Shown: piece by piece, positions 8,669 through 18,225 of the stretch
Numbering within the stretch: the stretch's first letter is position 1
Layout of the letters: the number at the start of each line of letters is the position of its first letter
NCBI GenBank assembly: GCA_001898235.1
Contig: MKTN01000055.1
Location: forward strand, 124,001-188,000
Length of the DNA stretch: 64,000 nt
Direction of reading: 5' to 3'
Source of the DNA: Gammaproteobacteria bacterium 39-13
GTDB taxonomy: Bacteria; Pseudomonadota; Gammaproteobacteria; Berkiellales; Berkiellaceae
Translations under genes and position numbers: made by a program
The notes under the pieces: generated by a model
The model's input: only the letters and a program-made list of their open reading frames with translations
Told to the model about the DNA's origin: nothing
The model's database searches: none

Positions 8669-10381
8669 CTAGCTGGCTTGTTTTATTTCTTGCGCTTCCA
8701 TGGTGGCTAAATTTAATTTCACATCTACCAATTCAGTCACAACCCGATCGTGCGTGATAAAAATCACAATCTTATCCCTAAAATGAGCTAGCACACTTTC
8801 AACCACCTTACGCTTGGTCGATTCATCGAGCGCACTAGTGATTTCGTCCAATAAAATCACATCCGGATGACGTAGAACTGCCCTCGCTAGGCCTATACGT
8901 TGGCGTTGGCCACCAGATAAGTTTTGTCCTTGATAATTTAGCTTAAACTCATACCCATCAGTCAAGCCATCAATAAACTCATCAATACAGGCTACCTGGC
9001 AGGCCTTTTTTATCTTTTCACTCGAGTAGTTTTCACCAAGATTAATGTTATTGAATATCGTGTCATTAAAAATGATACTTTCTTGCTCAACCAACATCAC
9101 TTTTTTCCGCAAGCTTTCAATCTCAAATTTTTTATGACTCTCATGATTAATCAGCAAATCTCCACCTTGTACATCAGTTAAAAAGGCTAAGATGTTAAAT
9201 AGGGTTGATTTTCCAACACCAGAAGGGCCCACAAGGGCATATGATTTTCCTGACTCAAAATTAAAATTAAGATCCTTAAAAACAGGAGAGCCTGTTTTAT
9301 AGGAAAAGGTAAGATCTTGAATCGACAAGCTTGTAATTTTATCACTGATCACTCTATCGCCTAGGCGTTTTCCTTGTTGAGAATCAATGATTTCTATGAC
9401 ATCACGAGCCGCTTTGGCATCGGATATCAAACGCATTAACACATTCAAGCCTTGCCCTACGACAGGGAAAAACCGCATTAAAAATAAAATCATTGTAATA
9501 ATGAAAACAAAATTGAGCCCTTGACCAGCGTATTTATCAAATAAACCTGTCACCATAAAGATGGCTAATGCTGAAAACAAGAAAGCAATGGGAATAAATT
9601 TAATTAATATGTTGATTAAATCAATTTTATAAAGCGTTTTTGTATAACTTTGCATGCTATTTTGATAAGCATCAACAACAAAATCTTCAGCGAAAAAGGA
9701 TCTTACTGTTCTTAACCCATTTAGTGCATCTAAAAATATCGTTGATGCTGATTTTGATTGCTGGATCTGGGTGATCCCCAATTGGTGGGTTCTTCTGAAA
9801 GTCGTCCCCATCAACATAGATGAGCAAATCAGAAATAGAAAAACCGAAATGGCAGTTACTGGGGAATACCAAAATATTAACGCGAAATATAATATTCCTA
9901 AGGTAGAAATGCTAATTAACTGGTGAAGCTCAATGACAATCATGCTTGATCTGAATGACTCATCTCCCGCCAAGCTGATGAAATGACCTATACTTTTTTG
10001 TTCAATTTCCTCGATTTTACAATGCTTAACGATATTGCAAAAAGCTCTTGAAGCAAGTTGCGCTAATACTTTTTTTCCATACTTTAATGAAATATTTTGT
10101 CCTAAAATGTTTGTGACTATTCTGAATATAAATAAAGAACAAAATACCATAACGAGACATTTCGGACTTGGCTCTAAATGGATCAGATTGAGTACTTTTA
10201 CAATAGGATCTTGAGGATTGATTCCTTGTCCAGTTCCAATCACCGAAAGGGGAACCAAACTCATCATTGCCAGCAATTCAGCTAATACTGAAATCGTAGA
10301 AATAATGGGAAACACAGCTAAAATGGGATTATGCTTGTACGCAAAGTAAAGCAGCTTACGCAAATACGATATTTTGTTCAC
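8669..10381 (-). CDS. ABC exporter, fused permease and ATPase (MsbA/PglK-like)
   Basis: About 570-aa half-transporter: an N-terminal six-helix transmembrane region (to about residue 320) and a C-terminal ATPase. The ATPase shows Walker A GPSGVGKST, signature LSGGQRQRIGLARAVL, Walker B VILLDEITSALD and switch ITHD. The start is put at the GTG at 10381, whose GTGA overlaps the acyltransferase stop and which has AAGG about 10 nt upstream; a TTG at 10390 is the alternative. It is the last gene of the leftward polysaccharide train. By analogy with PglK/Wzk flippases it probably moves a lipid-linked glycan across the inner membrane; lipid A export is the other option. Confidence 0.85.
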   Translation of the reverse strand: MNKISYLRKLLYFAYKHNPILAVFPIISTISVLAELLAMMSLVPLSVIGTGQGINPQDPIVKVLNLIHLEPSPKCLVMVFCSLFIFRIVTNILGQNISLKYGKKVLAQLASRAFCNIVKHCKIEEIEQKSIGHFISLAGDESFRSSMIVIELHQLISISTLGILYFALIFWYSPVTAISVFLFLICSSMLMGTTFRRTHQLGITQIQQSKSASTIFLDALNGLRTVRSFFAEDFVVDAYQNSMQSYTKTLYKIDLINILIKFIPIAFLFSALAIFMVTGLFDKYAGQGLNFVFIITMILFLMRFFPVVGQGLNVLMRLISDAKAARDVIEIIDSQQGKRLGDRVISDKITSLSIQDLTFSYKTGSPVFKDLNFNFESGKSYALVGPSGVGKSTLFNILAFLTDVQGGDLLINHESHKKFEIESLRKKVMLVEQESIIFNDTIFNNINLGENYSSEKIKKACQVACIDEFIDGLTDGYEFKLNYQGQNLSGGQRQRIGLARAVLRHPDVILLDEITSALDESTKRKVVESVLAHFRDKIVIFITHDRVVTELVDVKLNLATMEAQEIKQAS

Positions 10382-11349
10382 TCGATCCAAGCCTTTTGCA
10401 AGATTAATCTTGAATTAATGTTCTCTGATAGACAATCGAAGTTAAGCATATTCAGGTTATTGGCACTCAAAACAAAAGAAATCTCCGTAAAATTATCTCC
10501 TACCGAACGAGTTTCATCCTGATAGCGCAATGTTTGATTACCAGCTAAAGATTTTATTTTAAGGAAGATCCTTTTACCATGCACCAAGTTAAGCGCTAAT
10601 TGGAATTTCTTCTTAGTGAATAACCCTTTTAACTCATCTGTCCGAATACGTTCCGATGAAGACATCTCTACACCAGAATAAAAATAAGGATAATCAACTG
10701 CCCTATCATAATGAATTTCATGAGGGGGATTAAAATCCAATCGCTTCTTGATTACGGCAGCAGGTGCTCCCGTCGCTATGCTGTAAGGAGGAATATCTTT
10801 GGTTACAACTGAATTTGCTCCTATAATACTGCCTTTACCAATCTTAACTCCAGGCATAATCACTGAGTTAACGCCAATCCAACAATCGTCTTCAATAATA
10901 ACCTTCCCTTCCCTTTCACTGCTTATACCCATTTCATCTTGATCTCGGATCAAAAGATGAGGATATTTATCAAAACAGTGTCGGCCAGAGGAAATTAAAA
11001 TGTTCAAAGAAAACAGGCAATAACGTCCAATTTCTACATCACCCACAAAGATACATCTATCTTGCAATGAAGTATAATCGCCTATTTCGATTCTGTTTGT
11101 CGGGCCAAGCTCAACATAGCGCCCCACATAGCATTCTTTTCCCAGTTTAAGCATCGCTTTCTCGGGAATGATGAAATGCGTTCCGATATTTACCGAACAA
11201 TTCGCATCAAATCTAAATTCGCCTAAGCCATTTATTTGCACACTGGGATCCATCGCTATCCCAGGAAAGCGGCGCTTATTCCGTAAATGTCGGTAAAGCG
11301 GCATTTTGTTAAACGTGAGATTATGTAAGGAGTTAAATATTTTCATCAT
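10378..11349 (-). CDS. Hexapeptide-repeat (left-handed beta-helix) acyltransferase
   Basis: 323-aa protein whose middle holds repeated hexapeptides of the LbH fold (IGDYTSLQD, VEIGRYCLFS, KVIIEDDCWIGVNSVIMPGVKIGKGSIIGANSVVTKDI), the WbbJ/NodL-type acetyltransferase signature. The catalytic histidine is likely in SSGRHCFDKYPH. After the coil is an extra domain of about 110 residues without a recognised family. The start ATG overlaps the upstream methyltransferase stop by 4 nt. It probably O- or N-acetylates a glycan sugar; since the fdtA/fdtB products need an N-acyltransferase and none sits beside them, this gene is one candidate for that step. Confidence 0.8.
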   Translation of the reverse strand: MMKIFNSLHNLTFNKMPLYRHLRNKRRFPGIAMDPSVQINGLGEFRFDANCSVNIGTHFIIPEKAMLKLGKECYVGRYVELGPTNRIEIGDYTSLQDRCIFVGDVEIGRYCLFSLNILISSGRHCFDKYPHLLIRDQDEMGISSEREGKVIIEDDCWIGVNSVIMPGVKIGKGSIIGANSVVTKDIPPYSIATGAPAAVIKKRLDFNPPHEIHYDRAVDYPYFYSGVEMSSSERIRTDELKGLFTKKKFQLALNLVHGKRIFLKIKSLAGNQTLRYQDETRSVGDNFTEISFVLSANNLNMLNFDCLSENINSRLILQKAWIE

Positions 11350-12164
11350 TTTGAATTGATTTTTTTAACGCAATAAATAGAAGGATACATTAAAGGGTTA
11401 TGCGAGGTATTAACTTGCTCCTTTGTAAAAGCAATATCAGAGAACTTCTTCAACCCTTTCTCAAAATTTCTTAAGTAATCTATCTTCCAATGATCAATTT
11501 TTCCAATAACGCCCCTTAAGGTCATTGGGTAATTCTCAACCACTGGTTCAATATGAACCGAGCCTTTATGAACATGATTTAAAATATTTTGAATAGCTTT
11601 TGAACTTGCTAGGGGTATTTGTTCTAAGGCATACATTGTGAAAGCAACGTCAGTTTTAGGAAAAACATATTTTTCTTCAGAATCATTGACAAAATCTAAC
11701 TGACTATACTGAACATCAACGCCAAATTTCTTACTGGCACGTTTAGCCATTTCAACGCCATTTACACAAAGTTCATAACCATAGCATTGAATATGAGGAA
11801 ATAATTTCTTGATATACAATAAATTTCTTCCTAAACCACTACCAAATTCAGTGATTGATGAAATTTGATCAAACTCATTTTTCATCGTTCGCAAAATGGA
11901 TTGGCGATTAAACTCAGGCATGTTATAGCTGGTAAAGCACATTTTACCATTAATATTGCAAATAATCGGCTGATCTTCGATGCCTTTTAAATATAACCAA
12001 GATTCCAATGTATCGCATTTTTCTAGAATAGCTTCATACTGTTTCCAACCATTTTCATATTCGCCTTGCACAGTACTTTTACTACGGGAAATACGTGATC
12101 GTCTAAGCGCTATATATCCCAATTTTGAAATTTCTTTTATTTTTTCGAAGCCGGTGATTTCCAT
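11346..12164 (-). CDS. SAM-dependent methyltransferase, sugar-modifying type
   Basis: 272-aa protein with a SAM-binding segment SITEFGSGLGRNLLYIKKLFP, an acidic strand end in CYGYELCVNGVEMAKRA and a VAFTMYALEQIP motif. The glycine motif differs slightly from the usual GxGxG but keeps acidic and glycine positions. AAGGA lies 7 nt before the ATG. It is 9 nt from the PhyH-like gene upstream and overlaps the acyltransferase downstream, which suggests these three act on the same residue or intermediate. The acceptor is not known. Confidence 0.7.
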   Translation of the reverse strand: MEITGFEKIKEISKLGYIALRRSRISRSKSTVQGEYENGWKQYEAILEKCDTLESWLYLKGIEDQPIICNINGKMCFTSYNMPEFNRQSILRTMKNEFDQISSITEFGSGLGRNLLYIKKLFPHIQCYGYELCVNGVEMAKRASKKFGVDVQYSQLDFVNDSEEKYVFPKTDVAFTMYALEQIPLASSKAIQNILNHVHKGSVHIEPVVENYPMTLRGVIGKIDHWKIDYLRNFEKGLKKFSDIAFTKEQVNTSHNPLMYPSIYCVKKINSK

Positions 12165-12173
12165 TATGGTTCC

Positions 12174-13214
12174 TTATACGTAATTACTGTACAGCCGAGG
12201 ATATGCTGCAATTAATTCTACAAGTTTTTCACTCTTATTTTTAAATTTACAACTTGGGTAATCAGCTCCAAATAGATGATTACTAAACTGAAGCTGCAAT
12301 ACGAGGCGATCTCCTCGCACAACATGTTGTCCCTTATGTAACCCTCTTGTATCCTCTGCAATGATCGTTCCCTTGGGGGCAATATGATAAATAACATTTT
12401 CTTTATCGTATATAGAGAATATTTCCTCGTCTTTTATTCTTGCATAGCCTCTTGCACGTAAATGACGTGGGATCCCTTTATTTTTATGCGAACTTTTTAC
12501 AAATGCATGAGGACCACTCTCATCATTAACATCGGTGAGGTAAATAAAGAATTTAAGCCAACGGATCCTATCCATATCGAAATGAAAAAACTGGGCTGCA
12601 GAACTATCTGGTTCCTTTTGATACGCCGTATGCCACCACATGCCAATAACATCCAAAACAGGCTTTGCTCGAAGATAATTTTGAGCAACAGCGATAATAG
12701 ATTTATCAGTAATGAGATTCTGTACCTGAGCATTATCAATTAACATTTGTTGTTCATAGTCGTACCGAACTGCCTTAGGTTCATGCGGTACATAAATTTC
12801 TTTTGAGGCATACTGAATAGTATCTCCTCGAATTGTTGCAGGGTGTGTATATGCAAATTTCAATAATTTTTCACACAGCTCGTCAGGCAGTTTATTTTCA
12901 AATATATAAAAACCTTCTTCATTTATTCTTTTAGATATATCTTTCAACTGTTCTCGGTTGAAATCTCCCAATACTCCTTTCGCGGAGTGAATTTTATAGG
13001 GTCGATGCAACATGGATATTGGCAAAGAGAGGATATCGTTAGAGTATCCTCCAGTCAGACAAAATAAATTTATCAAACTTTGATGAGCGCTTTTAGGTGT
13101 TTTCTTTTTAAAAGAATAAACTAAAAACCCCCAAAGTAATTTGGGCACATCCAACGCTGTTTGCTTAATCTGTCTTAAAATTTTTATTATTTGGTTACGC
13201 ATGCTGTTTTTCAC
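12174..13214 (-). CDS. Phytanoyl-CoA dioxygenase-like Fe(II)/2-oxoglutarate oxygenase
   Basis: 346-aa protein of the PhyH family. The iron triad is visible: H211 and D213 in FFHFDMD, and H293 in RGLHKG, with R300 placed to bind 2-oxoglutarate. Members hydroxylate or otherwise oxidise small molecules; in polysaccharide clusters their substrates are mostly unassigned. The longest start is a GTG at 13214; an ATG at 13202 (residue 5) overlaps the upstream gene by only 8 nt and may be the true start; neither has a clear SD. The placement between a GT-B-like gene and a methyltransferase suggests a hydroxyl is added to a sugar and then methylated or acylated; this is inference. Confidence 0.75.
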   Translation of the reverse strand: MKNSMRNQIIKILRQIKQTALDVPKLLWGFLVYSFKKKTPKSAHQSLINLFCLTGGYSNDILSLPISMLHRPYKIHSAKGVLGDFNREQLKDISKRINEEGFYIFENKLPDELCEKLLKFAYTHPATIRGDTIQYASKEIYVPHEPKAVRYDYEQQMLIDNAQVQNLITDKSIIAVAQNYLRAKPVLDVIGMWWHTAYQKEPDSSAAQFFHFDMDRIRWLKFFIYLTDVNDESGPHAFVKSSHKNKGIPRHLRARGYARIKDEEIFSIYDKENVIYHIAPKGTIIAEDTRGLHKGQHVVRGDRLVLQLQFSNHLFGADYPSCKFKNKSEKLVELIAAYPRLYSNYV

Positions 13215-14955
13215 TTAATGTTAGGTATTTTTGAAAATTATGCAGTAACAAAGATTTTTTTGTATTATTAATTTCTAATGTTTTAAAAACTATATTTAAA
13301 TACTTTTTCAAGTAGTCAGTTTCATTTTCAAATGAAGTAGATTCAAGCATATTTGCGTCTAATACATCCAATATTGATCGCTTTTTATTGCTAATGATCT
13401 CATTGATAATACCACCAGACGCTAGATTTTTAGCACGTTGTCTACAATCCGCTTTCTGCAATGCAACTGTATCTACCATACGCATACATTTCTGATAAAC
13501 TTTTCGAGGAAAAGTCTGCGTTTTCACTTTATAGCTATCAGAAATATCTAATGTTGTACGAAAATACTCAAAAGCGTACCATCTATAAGCTTTTCTTGCT
13601 CTCTCAAAGTCCCAGCCATCTCTCAAAGCCTGCTCAAACAAAGAAAAATAGTCACACAATGTTTCACCAACATAATTTAAGTCTGGCGGATATACTTGTA
13701 ATTCTTCTGAGTAAAGCAATACAGGAATACCTAGTGCTGCCAGTTCCTTGCCTGCACTTGACCAAGAATTTAAACACAAATCTGTTTCTTGCGCTAAATG
13801 GTACAAAGATATTTTGTCTTCAGGCCAATTGATTTTCACATTCGAAGGCAATTGACTAAATACTTCTTGGATCTGATTATAGTTTTGAGAAATAACCGAA
13901 TCTCTGCGATTTGGAAATTCACGCGGATGAACACGGATAATTAAAAATAATTCAGAACGATGTTTAACATATTCTATAATTGCCTTAAGCCAATCAAATT
14001 GGGTAGCAAATAAAACGCTGTCACTTTGATTGTATGCTCTAACAATGGATGCAGCAAATCGTTCATCATTGCTACTCATGGTAGCTAAAATAATTTTTTG
14101 TGATGGTTTAATACCAAAAAAGCGATGTATATCTACTTGTCCAATGCCGACACCTTGAGAATAGGAAAATACTGTTGCACCTTGTATAACAGAAAGAAGA
14201 TGTGCATTTACCTTAGAAATTAATTTTTCCTGACAAGGAACATGCTTAAAGTCATGCCAACGCGCTAGTAGATGGCGATAATACTGGAAACCATCATTTT
14301 CTCCCAAAATCATGGTTTCAAGACGGGTAGCTAAATTTCCACCGGCATGCAAAAAGTACTGCATAATTTTATTTTTATGCGCTAATTTGCAAAGAAGATG
14401 ATTAACAGAATACAACGAGTTATAAACAACTAGAGCATCTGGTTTCTCCTGTAAAAGGATTTTCTTCGCTGCATAATATGTTACCAATGTATTCTTTAAA
14501 TCTATTAAGCATCTTTCCCATTCTTCAGGAGTAAAATTCAAAGAGTTCTTTTTGTATTCTAAAAGCATTTGATATAACGTCAGCCGACCTATCTCTATTC
14601 CTTCAAGAGAGAAATCTGAGAAATTTTCTTGGTTCACAGCCTGCAAATGCATTTCAATTTCACGATAATCGCTGTTATCTAAGTGATCTTTGAGACTGTA
14701 ATTTCTAAATTCAAACTTATCCGTGATAATTTTTTTGTATTGATTGCAGGTCTGACAAACGCTCTGCTTTTTCTCACTATCAGCGCTATTTGTCAGTCCA
14801 TATGCAGTCATTACTGTACAAAACTCCTCAAATGACTGCTCACAAGTGACATAAACAATTTCATGTCCTCGTTGTTTCAAAGATTCAGCAATCAATGCCT
14901 CAGGAAAAGCATGAGCCCAAATCCCAGCATGAGGTGAAAAAAACAATATCTTCAT
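13195..14955 (-). CDS. Putative capsule/surface-polysaccharide GT-B-like protein
   Basis: 586-aa protein with a GT-B layout: N-terminal KILFFSPHAGIWAHAFPEALIAESLKQ-like Rossmann start, and a C-terminal half with IIRVHPREFPNRRD, INWPEDKISLYHLA and CLNSWSSAGKELAALGIPVLLYS, typical of capsule synthesis proteins that bind a nucleotide sugar at an S-S-x-G-x-E loop. A CQTCNQYKK segment near residue 85 is unusual. The ATG at 14955 shares one base with the pseI stop (TGATG), so it is preferred over an in-frame codon at 14973. Following pseI directly, it could be the pseudaminic acid transferase; that is inference. Confidence 0.65.
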   Translation of the reverse strand: MKILFFSPHAGIWAHAFPEALIAESLKQRGHEIVYVTCEQSFEEFCTVMTAYGLTNSADSEKKQSVCQTCNQYKKIITDKFEFRNYSLKDHLDNSDYREIEMHLQAVNQENFSDFSLEGIEIGRLTLYQMLLEYKKNSLNFTPEEWERCLIDLKNTLVTYYAAKKILLQEKPDALVVYNSLYSVNHLLCKLAHKNKIMQYFLHAGGNLATRLETMILGENDGFQYYRHLLARWHDFKHVPCQEKLISKVNAHLLSVIQGATVFSYSQGVGIGQVDIHRFFGIKPSQKIILATMSSNDERFAASIVRAYNQSDSVLFATQFDWLKAIIEYVKHRSELFLIIRVHPREFPNRRDSVISQNYNQIQEVFSQLPSNVKINWPEDKISLYHLAQETDLCLNSWSSAGKELAALGIPVLLYSEELQVYPPDLNYVGETLCDYFSLFEQALRDGWDFERARKAYRWYAFEYFRTTLDISDSYKVKTQTFPRKVYQKCMRMVDTVALQKADCRQRAKNLASGGIINEIISNKKRSILDVLDANMLESTSFENETDYLKKYLNIVFKTLEINNTKKSLLLHNFQKYLTLSEKQHA

Positions 14956-16004
14956 CAGGATACCATTTCCCATGTCAGAGCTTCGCCTTTCTTTAAGTCT
15001 TTGCTTGCCCGTTTACCAATAATAACATGATGAAACTTTGGCGCTAAACCAAAGCTTGGGCGGATAGAACGCACATTTTCATGTGTTAATAGCTCCCCTT
15101 CGGCAACATCATCGCAAACGTAGAGGGAACGGCGGTATTTCAGCGATGCGACCTCTGATTCAGTGGGACCGTATTGCACTTTTCCAAGCGCTTCCCATGC
15201 TCTGGTTGACTCGATGACGAGATCCTTGAGTCGCGAAGGGGTGAGTGAAAAAACAGCATCTAAGCTGGTATCTTCATCGGTAAGTGTAATATGTTTCTCT
15301 ATTACTGAGGCACCAAGCGCTACACTAGCTAGCGATACCCCGATCCCCTCTGAGTGATCGGATAACCCCACTTCGCAATTAAACAGCTCTTTCATATGAG
15401 GAATAGTTCTCAAGTTGCTTTCAATTGGAGCACTAGGATATGCACAAGTGCATTTAGTCAAAATAAGATCACGACATCCTGCATCTCGAGCAGCCTGAAC
15501 TGACTCAGCAAGTTCACTCGCGCTTGCCATTCCTGTCGAAATGATCACAGGCTTACCTGTTCTAGCAACTTTTTGAATAAGCGGGATATCTCTATTTTCA
15601 CACGAACCAATTTTATAGCAAGGAACATTTAACGATTCTAAAAAATCAACAGCCTCTAAATCGAATGGCGTGCTAAGGGCTATCAACCCTAATTTTTTGG
15701 CATGCTCAAATATTGGCGCATGCCATTCCCACGGGAGATATGCCTTTTGATATAATTCATAAAGCGTTTGACCACTCCATAAATTTTTTTCATCAGATAT
15801 AAAAAAATCACTTGATTTCATATCCAAAGTAATATTTTCTGGCTTAAGCGTTTGCAATTTGATTGCGTCAGCCCCAGATTTGGCGACTGCTTCAACAATC
15901 ATTAAAGCTCTATCCAATGATTGCTCATGATTAGCCGACATTTCAGCAATAATAAAAGGTTTATGACTGGACCCTATTTTCCTATTTGCTATGGTAATTG
16001 TCAT
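14955..16004 (-). CDS. pseI: Pseudaminic acid synthase
   Basis: NeuB-family enzyme that condenses 6-deoxy-AltdiNAc with phosphoenolpyruvate to give pseudaminic acid. Seen: AEMSANH at residues 20-26 (the PseI form, where NeuB usually has a different sequence), GADAIKLQTL, STPFDLEAVDFLE, KIGSCENRD, STGMAS, and metal/substrate motif GLSDHSEG; the last 65 residues form the antifreeze-like SAF domain (GKRASKDLKKGEALTWEM). The 349-aa length is normal. It lies 3 nt from the MBL-fold gene upstream and shares a base with the next gene. Legionaminic synthase is a homologue, but PseB, C, G and H beside it favour Pse. Confidence 0.92.
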   Translation of the reverse strand: MTITIANRKIGSSHKPFIIAEMSANHEQSLDRALMIVEAVAKSGADAIKLQTLKPENITLDMKSSDFFISDEKNLWSGQTLYELYQKAYLPWEWHAPIFEHAKKLGLIALSTPFDLEAVDFLESLNVPCYKIGSCENRDIPLIQKVARTGKPVIISTGMASASELAESVQAARDAGCRDLILTKCTCAYPSAPIESNLRTIPHMKELFNCEVGLSDHSEGIGVSLASVALGASVIEKHITLTDEDTSLDAVFSLTPSRLKDLVIESTRAWEALGKVQYGPTESEVASLKYRRSLYVCDDVAEGELLTHENVRSIRPSFGLAPKFHHVIIGKRASKDLKKGEALTWEMVS

Positions 16005-16007
16005 ATT

Positions 16008-17297
16008 TTAAACTCTTAAGTAATTAATGAATTCGTAAATTTTTCCATCATAAACATTAGGTTTGCGCTCATAATCTAAAAATAACGCAGCGTCAGCAAT
16101 ATTCCAAGATACATGCCCAACAAGCAATAACATTAACAATGTTGCCGAAACGGAAATTCTCAAAAAAGATTCATCGCAAGCTTTATCAAAAGATATTTCT
16201 TCAATATTTTCATTTAAGAAGTTAATTTTAAATCGACGCTGAAGATCGTTTGCATCCAAATAAAGAGTAAATTCCGGGAAAAAATTCTTTGTTTGTTGCA
16301 TTTGCCATAACCTACTTCGGGCGTGAGAAACTAATCTATCAAGCGCAACGGTTGGGTTTAACTGGAAATGCTCATGATCATATTTTATCCCTTTCAGTCC
16401 TTCCAAATATGCATCCCTGTCTGCTAACGTAAAATGATGGTAGGGATCTGGTGGCTGCTTTTCATTTAGGGTGAAATCGTAGGATTGACCTGAATTGAGT
16501 AAAAGCAATTGACTATCAAATTGTTTGTCGGCAATAAAAGCTTCTATCACACCAGGGCTAGCTGGATGGGAAATATACTGATTCAAATCTGAGCGTGATC
16601 CAGCTACGGCATATTGATCTGCAAAAGGCATAACAGTTTTAGGCTTTAAATAATTAACATTTTTGACAAACTGCTCCATTCTATTATGCATGATTCTTTT
16701 TTGTTCTGATGCCTTTTCTTCCTCAGTCAGGTTCAAATAGCATGAAGGGTAACCAGACCCTCCTCCATACGGTAACAAAGCAAGATCTATCTTTTCATAG
16801 TTTTTCAATATGTAATCCATTCCTTCCTGGTAAGGAATGCAATCATTCGCATTGACAATGATGAAATCGCCCCAGCGTATGATCAAAGTAGAATCGATGG
16901 CATTCGCCATAGGATTCGCGGGATCGCCTTCTAATATATCTACAGTTAAATCAGGCAAAATGGCAAGAGGAGACTTAGGCTTAACCAAATGTATCTTTTT
17001 GAACTTAAACTGATGATTATCTAAAAATTTCGCTACAAAGTTTGGCTTTTTATCCATAATGATAATTTCAGCATCTTCATTCAAATGCTTAATTGTCCCT
17101 GCAGAACAATGATCTTCATGGATATGTGAAATATAAACATAATCTATATGGCCTAAATCCTCTATATGCACCTTAGAAGGAGGATAATGGTACCAAGCAC
17201 CATGAAATATCCCATCATCCATCCAAGGATCGAACAGTATACGTTTGCCATTATGCTCTAATATTGCTGTTGCTCCCCCGATATTTAGAATCTTCAT
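16008..17297 (-). CDS. Metallo-beta-lactamase-fold protein, CMP-sialate hydroxylase-like
   Basis: 429-aa MBL-fold protein. NIGGATAILEHNGKRILFDP starts the fold and HIHEDH at residues 58-63 is the metal-binding HxHxDH. DPWMDDGIFHGAWYHYPP is the segment shared with UlaG-like and CMP-Neu5Ac hydroxylase-like proteins. No Rieske cysteine/histidine pair is seen, so it cannot be a complete CMAH monooxygenase. The C-terminal 130 residues look like a sterol-carrier/helical tail. It is set between pseI and a methyltransferase with 3- and 13-nt gaps, so it probably acts on pseudaminic acid or its nucleotide. AAGGA is 7 nt before the ATG. Function is unproven. Confidence 0.7.
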   Translation of the reverse strand: MKILNIGGATAILEHNGKRILFDPWMDDGIFHGAWYHYPPSKVHIEDLGHIDYVYISHIHEDHCSAGTIKHLNEDAEIIIMDKKPNFVAKFLDNHQFKFKKIHLVKPKSPLAILPDLTVDILEGDPANPMANAIDSTLIIRWGDFIIVNANDCIPYQEGMDYILKNYEKIDLALLPYGGGSGYPSCYLNLTEEEKASEQKRIMHNRMEQFVKNVNYLKPKTVMPFADQYAVAGSRSDLNQYISHPASPGVIEAFIADKQFDSQLLLLNSGQSYDFTLNEKQPPDPYHHFTLADRDAYLEGLKGIKYDHEHFQLNPTVALDRLVSHARSRLWQMQQTKNFFPEFTLYLDANDLQRRFKINFLNENIEEISFDKACDESFLRISVSATLLMLLLVGHVSWNIADAALFLDYERKPNVYDGKIYEFINYLRV

Positions 17298-17310
17298 TTT
17301 TTTTCCTTAA

Positions 17311-18201
17311 TTAACTGGCTCTTGCATAGGTTAAGATTTGTCTACCCAAATTCACTTGAGCAAGCGCTTTATAAAAATCCTGTAATTGTTTGTTGTATCC
17401 ATATTTTTTTAGATTCATTTCAAAAGCTACTCTTCTCTCATGACAAGCGCGCCCTAATGCAGGATTACCAACATAGTTATCACCAAAAAGAAGAAACATT
17501 TCTAATGGAAATGAGCCCGTCGTCAGTTCTGGAGAGAATCCCTGACCTTCAAGTAAAGACAATAGCGTATCCTTATTAAAATAATTAAGATGTGCTGGCG
17601 GAGCTATCCACCATTTACGTAATTGATGGACCTGAGTTGCACATTCTTGAAACACGTTGTAATCATTGGGAACCTCAACAACTAGTATCCCATCTTTTTT
17701 CAATATATCTCTTTTAATTTCTGCTATAGTTTTGACCGGATCTGCAACATGTTCTAACACATTTAACAACAGCACGACATCAAATTTTATATCATTAAAA
17801 ACTCTCAGCGTATCCATCTGAGTTAAAACAACATTTAATCCCTGTTGCTTCCCATAAGTCACAGCCTCAATCGCAGGATCACACCCGTAACAATCGGCCC
17901 CTTTTGATTTAAAATATTTTAATGTTTGTGCCCAACCACAACCAAAATCCAATACTTTCTTCCCCTCTAATGAAGAATTAGTTAATTCGCATAATGTTAA
18001 ATACATATCTTCTCTGTGCGAATCATTATATTCTTTATCGCGCTCTTGAACTTCCAAAGATGAATTATTAAGCTGTGGGTAAGCGCTCGAGTAAAACTCA
18101 TCGGCATAATATTTTGCGATTTCTTCCATGGTTGGGGTGGGGAAAACCTGAAGAAAGCCATACTTAGGATGTTTTCTAATGTCGTATTTTTCCGCCAGCA
18201 T
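17311..18201 (-). CDS. Class I SAM-dependent methyltransferase
   Basis: Methyltransf_23-like protein. VLDFGCGWAQTLKYFKSKG is motif I, CYGCDPAIEAVTYGKQ motif II, and VVLLLNVLEHVADP the typical strand-4 region, with VVEVPNDYN after it. An ATG at 18201 with GAGG 9 nt upstream is chosen; a further ATG at 18216 lacks a good SD. That gives 296 aa. The N-terminus (KYGFLQVFPTP) resembles the degenerate zinc-knuckle part of such sugar methyltransferases but without cysteines. It is in the middle of the Pse gene train between WbqC-like and MBL genes and likely methylates a Pse-related intermediate. Confidence 0.75.
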   Translation of the reverse strand: MLAEKYDIRKHPKYGFLQVFPTPTMEEIAKYYADEFYSSAYPQLNNSSLEVQERDKEYNDSHREDMYLTLCELTNSSLEGKKVLDFGCGWAQTLKYFKSKGADCYGCDPAIEAVTYGKQQGLNVVLTQMDTLRVFNDIKFDVVLLLNVLEHVADPVKTIAEIKRDILKKDGILVVEVPNDYNVFQECATQVHQLRKWWIAPPAHLNYFNKDTLLSLLEGQGFSPELTTGSFPLEMFLLFGDNYVGNPALGRACHERRVAFEMNLKKYGYNKQLQDFYKALAQVNLGRQILTYARAS

Positions 18202-18225
18202 TGTGTTTTTCCTCATTCTTTAAAA

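Noticed and set aside
16008-17297. Complete CMP-sialic acid hydroxylase
   Set aside because: No Rieske iron-sulfur motif is present, so only the MBL-fold relationship is claimed.
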